Both the position numbers and the translations under genes were made by a program. Below are positions 22,135-26,365 of a DNA stretch of 26,365 nt, in pieces (within the stretch, counting starts at the first letter, position 1; every line of letters begins with the position of its first letter). The stretch is taken from contig JAKAWO010000005.1 of the NCBI GenBank assembly GCA_021827255.1, forward strand, positions 1 through 26,365. The letters are read 5' to 3'. Source of the stretch: Acidobacteriota bacterium. GTDB taxonomy: Bacteria > Acidobacteriota > Terriglobia > UBA7540. A model generated the notes under the pieces. The model was not told the DNA's origin. It saw only the letters and a list, made by a program, of their open reading frames with translations, and did no database searches.

Positions 22135-23655
22135 CTATTCCACCTTGCTGCTTTCCATGCTACCCGACAGCCAAAGTCCCAAGGGCCGCCCGAGAGCCTC
22201 GCTAAGGATTTTCAATTCCGACTTGCCAAGCTCTCCCCACGCAACGAGAATGGCGACGTAAATGCCCAATCCTACCACCGCGAGCCCCGTTATAGACCAT
22301 GGCGGCGCACCGCCCCATAGGGCGATGGCCACCGGCAGGTTCGCCAGAGCCACGGCCGCGTAGATCCTGGCAACGGCACGCCAGGGAAAACGCCCTGCCA
22401 CGACCCGCGGGGCATAGGCCAGGAGAATGACGGCTTCCAAAACCTGCGCGCCTGCGTTGGCGAAAGCGGCTCCCATTGCGCCATGGGCGGGAATCAGGGT
22501 CAAATCCAAGGCAATGTTCAGCACAGCGATCGGAGTCTGGCATTTGGCAATGAATCCTTGGTGCTCAGTCGCGTACAGTACCGAGGCCCCCACGTAGGCA
22601 AGCGAGGTCACTGCAACTGATGCCAAGAGGAGGCGAAACACGGGAACGAGGGGCAAATACGCCGGGCCATAGATGAGCCCAATCAATGGCGCCGAAAGGC
22701 CGATCCCGAGGGCACAAAGGGGCGCCAGAGCTATCTGAACGTACTTCAATGAGGTTTCATAGATTTTCCCGATATCCTGTAAACCCGACCGGCCGAACGC
22801 TTCCGAGGAGAGCGGCATCAGCGTGTCCGTGAAGGTGGCCAAGATGTCGGAAAATTTCCTGGCGAGACCGAAACCGATCCCATAAAACGCCACTTGGCGC
22901 AGGGTTGAGAGAGCCTTCAGGAAAGCGACTTCCGATCTCTGCCAGATGATGCCATCCAGCAGAACGATGTAAGATTCCGTGAAAGCGAAGCTTCTTGCGC
23001 GCCGGAACGGGGATGCGTCGGTCGGCGCTGCGCCCTGCTGGCCTGCCAGGAGCATCGGACGCGCGGCGCGATAGCTCATCCACGCGGCAAGCGATGATCC
23101 AGCCGTCAACGCCACGAGGATGCCCGCGACGCCGCTTTTCAGAATGACAGCCAAAACTATCAGCCCCACGTCGGCGACCGAACTCTTGAGGCTGATGATA
23201 GACAATTGCTTATAGTGCTGGCAGCCCGCCAGCACGCTCCCGAGAACCTCCGTTGCCACAAGCGGAACCGCCAAGCTGGCGGTCAGAACCAAAACCAGCT
23301 TCTCCGGCCCCTCGGCCAGGAAGAACGCTGCCAGGCCCGCCGCTGGCGCGACCGTAAGGACGACGATCCATTGCAGCCGGAGGAGATGCCGGCTGATTCG
23401 AGCCGCCTGAGCGCGGTCTCCACGCCCGAGATATTCGGAAACGTATTTAGTCACCGCTGAGGGCAGGCCGAGAGAAGCGACCAAGCTCAAGGCTCCCGCT
23501 GCCCACATCGCGAAGCTATAAAGCCCCATGCGCGGCGGTCCCAAGTACCGCGCAATGATGGCCGACTTGAAGATCGCCGCCAAGAGCGGAGCCGCCATGC
23601 TGGCCCCGTTGAAAAATGTATTTCGGACTGCCTTTCGCGCGAGTTCAGAATCCAT
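22135..23655 (-). CDS. Polysaccharide flippase, Wzx/MOP-superfamily
   Basis: The 506-aa protein has 12-14 predicted membrane helices and the typical Wzx opening NTFFNGASMAAPLLAAIFKS followed by ARYLGPPRMGLYSFAMWAAG. Conserved features include LGLPSAVTKYVSEYLGRGDR near residue 62 and YGPAYLPLVPVFRLLLAS near residue 330. Such proteins move undecaprenyl-linked oligosaccharides across the inner membrane for export. It is the only transporter in the cluster and implies that the product is assembled on a lipid carrier. No Wzy polymerase is visible in the window. The ribosome binding site is weak, and a TAGACT lies 10 nt before the ATG. Confidence 0.93.
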   Translation of the reverse strand: MDSELARKAVRNTFFNGASMAAPLLAAIFKSAIIARYLGPPRMGLYSFAMWAAGALSLVASLGLPSAVTKYVSEYLGRGDRAQAARISRHLLRLQWIVVLTVAPAAGLAAFFLAEGPEKLVLVLTASLAVPLVATEVLGSVLAGCQHYKQLSIISLKSSVADVGLIVLAVILKSGVAGILVALTAGSSLAAWMSYRAARPMLLAGQQGAAPTDASPFRRARSFAFTESYIVLLDGIIWQRSEVAFLKALSTLRQVAFYGIGFGLARKFSDILATFTDTLMPLSSEAFGRSGLQDIGKIYETSLKYVQIALAPLCALGIGLSAPLIGLIYGPAYLPLVPVFRLLLASVAVTSLAYVGASVLYATEHQGFIAKCQTPIAVLNIALDLTLIPAHGAMGAAFANAGAQVLEAVILLAYAPRVVAGRFPWRAVARIYAAVALANLPVAIALWGGAPPWSITGLAVVGLGIYVAILVAWGELGKSELKILSEALGRPLGLWLSGSMESSKVE

Positions 23656-23705
23656 CTTCTGCCGCAGTCTATCCCAGGCCGAGCTAAACCGCTGACACCC
23701 GCCCT

Positions 23706-23722
23706 CGCCGCTTCATGCGGCG
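23706..23722. other. Short GC hairpin between GT2 and flippase genes
   Basis: CGCCGC (23706-23711) pairs with GCGGCG (23717-23722) around a 5-nt loop in the 113-bp gap. There is no T-tract on either side, so it is not a clear terminator; it may be a simple mRNA stabiliser or chance. Confidence 0.3.
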
Positions 23723-23768
23723 CTAGGGGCTTTACGTTGTCATCGTCGTTCGACCACGAGAGGCGTTT

Positions 23769-24809
23769 TTACGGAAACTGGGTGAAAAGTGAGCGAAGAT
23801 AGAGAAAGGGACCGGAAGCCATCGCCAGCAAGACACGGCGGCGCGGAAAGAGGTCGTTTCTCATCATCATCCCGTCGCCATTGCCCTTCCCATTGACTCG
23901 CCCGAAATTGCGCCGAACGCGGCGCGCCACGCAATCGAGCGTGGCGCCTCGATAGTCGGGTTCCTCGAAAAACAGGAAGGCGGCATACGCGGCGGCGGCG
24001 TACAGGTCAGCCATGCGCCGCGCCCACATTTCCGTCTCGGTTGCGCCCCACGGATGATGAACGACCGCGCGGCAAGCGTAAGCGACTTGATAACCCCGGC
24101 TGATCAAGGAGAAGAAGGCGTAGGTCTCCTCGCACCCTTTCAGAGGCGCCGAACGCCCCAGGCGAACGTCGAACCCTCCTAGTTTCTCCAGCGCAGCCCG
24201 GCGGAATGCCATGTTGGCGCCAATGCCCAGGCCGCGGAAATTCACCCGGTCAAACCAGCCGGGCATCCGGCTGTCCAGCGTCGAGGATTCGGCAGTGGGC
24301 GCTTCAGGGCTCGTGAAAGGGTGCATTCGGTATTTTGCGAGGTTAGCGTTCACCGGAAGGAACACACGCCCGGTCACTGCCATCACTTCCGGCGCCGAAA
24401 ACCCTTCGAGCAGGCAGCTCAACCAATCGGGCTCCGGCACGGCATCATCGTCAATATAAGCGACGATTTCTCCTCGGCTGTGAGCCAGTCCTTGGTTGCG
24501 AGCACGGCTCAATCCGACGACGCCCTCCACCACATACCGCGTATTATATTTCAGAGCCACATTTCGGGTTTGGTCCCCATCGGAGGCGTTGTCAACCACC
24601 AAGACCTCATAGCTCGGATAATTCTGGCGAGAAACTGCGGCCAGACACCGCTCGAGGTGCTCTGGCCGGTTCCGAGTACAAACAACAATTGTGCAGGATG
24701 CGGGCGTCCGCTTAGAGACCGTCTCACCCTCGAGAGCAGCCCACGGAGGAGTGGCGGTCTCCTGCTGCAAACCTCCCGTTTCGCGCAAAGATACTTTGGG
24801 GCACGCCAT
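23769..24809 (-). CDS. Family 2 glycosyltransferase
   Basis: The 346-aa protein has a GT-A fold of family 2. After an N-terminal tail of about 38 residues the fold starts CTIVVCTRNRPEHLERCLAA, followed by VLVVDNASDG, GLSRARNQGL, and the metal-binding YIDDDAVPEPDWL (DDD 120-122). The acceptor region GIGANMAFRRAALEKLGGFD and the GCEETYAFF element around residues 227-235 complete the catalytic domain. It is the first gene of the minus-strand glycan operon. The ATG at 24809 has no obvious ribosome binding site, and a later start near residue 32 (VSKRTPASC) cannot be excluded. Donor and acceptor are unknown. Confidence 0.92.
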   Translation of the reverse strand: MACPKVSLRETGGLQQETATPPWAALEGETVSKRTPASCTIVVCTRNRPEHLERCLAAVSRQNYPSYEVLVVDNASDGDQTRNVALKYNTRYVVEGVVGLSRARNQGLAHSRGEIVAYIDDDAVPEPDWLSCLLEGFSAPEVMAVTGRVFLPVNANLAKYRMHPFTSPEAPTAESSTLDSRMPGWFDRVNFRGLGIGANMAFRRAALEKLGGFDVRLGRSAPLKGCEETYAFFSLISRGYQVAYACRAVVHHPWGATETEMWARRMADLYAAAAYAAFLFFEEPDYRGATLDCVARRVRRNFGRVNGKGNGDGMMMRNDLFPRRRVLLAMASGPFLYLRSLFTQFP

Positions 24810-25267
24810 AACGATTTCGAGATGCCGGTGAAGTCTTCAGCTCACTCTTCGGGGCAACCGCTGCCAACCTACTAAAAGCCCCGCCCTAAACTCACAAGCG
24901 CATCACGGGACAGCCCTCATCCCCTTCGCCTCCCGAAGGCGGCGATCAGCCCCCTCCGCTTGTGAGCAATAATTCGTGCTCTAAAGCCGATGCCTCTGTA
25001 TCTCCCCTCCCTCGCCACGCCGAAAGATTAGTAACAGCTAATGAGCATTCTCTAATGGATTTCCCGACTGTTGAAAGTACCCTGTTAGGTATTAACTGAT
25101 ACTAAAAGAGAGGGAAGCGGCGGCCGGCGAATGTCATCGTCCTGACCAGCTCGTGAAGCCCGCCAGGGGGGAGTAAGCATGGCGGTCAGCCCGCGCCGGC
25201 GCCGCGTTCCCCCCGGACGCTTTCAGCGGGCGACGCCAAGCAGCCCAGAGCGCATAGCAGATTCCCC
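24810..25267. other. Intergenic region upstream of divergent genes
   Basis: No gene is apparent in these 458 bases. The middle part (about 25025-25110) is noticeably more A/T-rich than its surroundings and holds an imperfect dyad, TTAGGTAT (25085-25092) with ATACTAA (25099-25105), plus nearby TTAG/CTAA repeats. The region must contain the promoter of the glycan operon on the minus strand, but I could not place it with confidence. Confidence 0.4.
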
Positions 25268-25296
25268 TTGACACTCGACAGGGAAGGCCCTAAGCT
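25268..25296 (+). promoter_or_regulatory. Candidate promoter of the efflux adaptor gene
   Basis: A perfect TTGACA (25268-25273) is followed after 17 nt by TAAGCT (25291-25296, 3 of 6 matches to the -10). Transcription would start near 25303, about 90 nt before the ATG at 25393. The leader contains a tandem GGCCATGA repeat (near 25331 and 25341). Confidence 0.5.
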
Positions 25297-25392
25297 CTCC
25301 TGTTGTCGGATATCTAGGGGAAGCGAGCGGGCCATGACCGGCCATGAACGGTGTGCGCGCCGCGGCTTCCGCCCTCGATCGGAGATGCTTTA

Positions 25393-26365
25393 ATGGACAT
25401 TGCCCGGCCCATTGACCGGCGGAAGCGGCGACTGCGACGAGCCCTCTACGTCGTGGCCGGGACGCTGGCGCTTGGGCTGGCGGCCCTGGGCTTATCGCGC
25501 TTGAAGCCGGCCCCGCCCAGCGTGGATCGCTCGACGGTGTGGATTGACACCGTCAAGCGCGGCGCCATGGACATCCAGGTTCGCGGCCTCGGCAAGCTGG
25601 TGCCGGAAACGAACCTCTGGATAGCGGCGACGACGGATGGGCGAGTGACCGATCGCCCCATTCTTCCGGGGACGGCGGTTCGGCCGCGGACGGTTCTGCT
25701 GGTTCTCTCGAACCCCCAGCTCCAGCAGGAAACGCTCGATGCCGAGTGGCAGTTGAAGCAGGCTCAAGCGGACTACAACAGCCTCAAAGCGCAGCTTTCA
25801 AGTCAGGTTATGAATCAGCGCGCGGCAGCGGCCGCCGCGAAATCAGCATACCTTCAGGCCAAGCTCCAATCTGCGGACGACCATCAGCTTGCCAAGCTTG
25901 GGCTGGGACCGCAAATCACGGCTCAGCTTTCGGCGGCGAAGGCAGAAGCGGCCAAGACAAGCGACCAGATTGCCAGCGATCAGGTCAGCGTGCTTGAGCA
26001 ATCCGCCGCGGCGCAGCTTGCCGCGCAACAAGCGAAGATCGAGCAGTTGCGCGCCATGTATAACCTGAAAAAAAGCCAGGTTGATTCGCTGACCGTGCGG
26101 GCAGGAGCAACGGGCGTGCTGGAGGAATTGCCGGTCAAGACGGGACAGCAAGTCACGGCGGGAACGGTTCTGGCGAAGGTCGCGCAGCCGAGCCATTTGA
26201 AGGCGCAACTCCAAATCGCGGAAACGCAGGCCAAGGACATCGAGCTGGGCCTGAAAGCGACGATTGACACGCACAACGGAATCATTCCTGGCCACGTCAC
26301 GCGCATTGACCCCGCCGTTCAGAACGGCACGCGCACGGTGGATGTCGAACTGGACGGCCCGCTGC
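25393..26365 (+). CDS. HlyD/MacA-type efflux periplasmic adaptor, partial
   Basis: The first 324 residues are present and the 3' end is outside the window. A very basic N-terminus (RRKRRLRRA) precedes one membrane helix (about 18-35, LYVVAGTLALGLAALGLS). A first lipoyl/barrel half (VKRGAMDIQVRGLGKLVPE to AVRPRTVLLVL) follows, then a long alpha-helical hairpin (about 108-230, Ala/Gln-rich coiled coil), the second lipoyl half (SLTVRAGATGVLEELPVKTG) and the beginning of the beta-barrel domain (LQIAETQAKDIELGLKATID). This is the standard order of membrane-fusion proteins, which bridge an inner-membrane pump (RND or MacB-type ABC) to the outer membrane. GGAG stands 8 nt before the ATG. A pump gene would be expected just beyond the window. 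Confidence 0.92.
   Translation, partial: MDIARPIDRRKRRLRRALYVVAGTLALGLAALGLSRLKPAPPSVDRSTVWIDTVKRGAMDIQVRGLGKLVPETNLWIAATTDGRVTDRPILPGTAVRPRTVLLVLSNPQLQQETLDAEWQLKQAQADYNSLKAQLSSQVMNQRAAAAAAKSAYLQAKLQSADDHQLAKLGLGPQITAQLSAAKAEAAKTSDQIASDQVSVLEQSAAAQLAAQQAKIEQLRAMYNLKKSQVDSLTVRAGATGVLEELPVKTGQQVTAGTVLAKVAQPSHLKAQLQIAETQAKDIELGLKATIDTHNGIIPGHVTRIDPAVQNGTRTVDVELDGPL

Overview
The window looks like a chromosomal segment of a GC-rich Gram-negative bacterium, most likely an Acidobacteriota member. That placement is inferred from general character: a TonB-dependent receptor with an N-terminal carboxypeptidase-regulatory-like domain, an ATP synthase operon with paired b'/b subunits and no a/c genes beside it, and several lineage-type membrane proteins of unknown function. 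No rRNA, tRNA, CRISPR array, transposase or phage gene was seen.

Layout. (1) Positions 1-5742, minus strand: ATP synthase operon b'-b-delta-alpha-gamma-beta-epsilon, with epsilon cut by the window edge, read from a promoter near 5797-5826. (2) Positions 6061-7235, plus strand: a TTGACA promoter overlaid by a perfect palindrome, a leader whose 13-bp stem buries the ribosome binding site, a 71-aa secreted or membrane-anchored peptide, and a multi-pass membrane protein. (3) Positions 7343-10388, plus strand: a small membrane-anchored protein, pyruvate kinase, and a BtuF-like cobalamin-binding protein without a signal peptide. The last two have a -10 hexamer exactly 7 nt before the start codon, suggesting leaderless mRNAs. 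(4) Positions 10472-13726, minus strand: a cobalamin riboswitch with a downstream intrinsic terminator, a BtuB-like TonB-dependent receptor, and a DUF6580-like inner-membrane protein, together a vitamin B12 uptake unit. (5) A LysE/RhtB-like membrane protein (plus) and a secreted GH42 beta-galactosidase (minus) with its own strong promoter. (6) Positions 16870-17327: a scar of gene remnants. (7) Positions 17504-24809: a surface-glycan cluster. Five minus-strand genes (GT2, flippase, methyltransferase, GT2-deacetylase fusion, GT4) face one plus-strand methyltransferase whose frame is broken at a run of nine Gs. (8) Positions 25393-26365, plus strand: the start of a HlyD/MacA-type efflux adaptor with its promoter, running off the window.

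The best candidates for something undescribed are the peptide/membrane-protein module at 6061-7235, which has two stacked layers of apparent control, and the DUF6580 protein, which shares a riboswitch with a B12 receptor. The poly-G interruption in the glycan-cluster methyltransferase could be phase variation or a sequencing error. All functions are read from sequence motifs and family knowledge; no searches were run.
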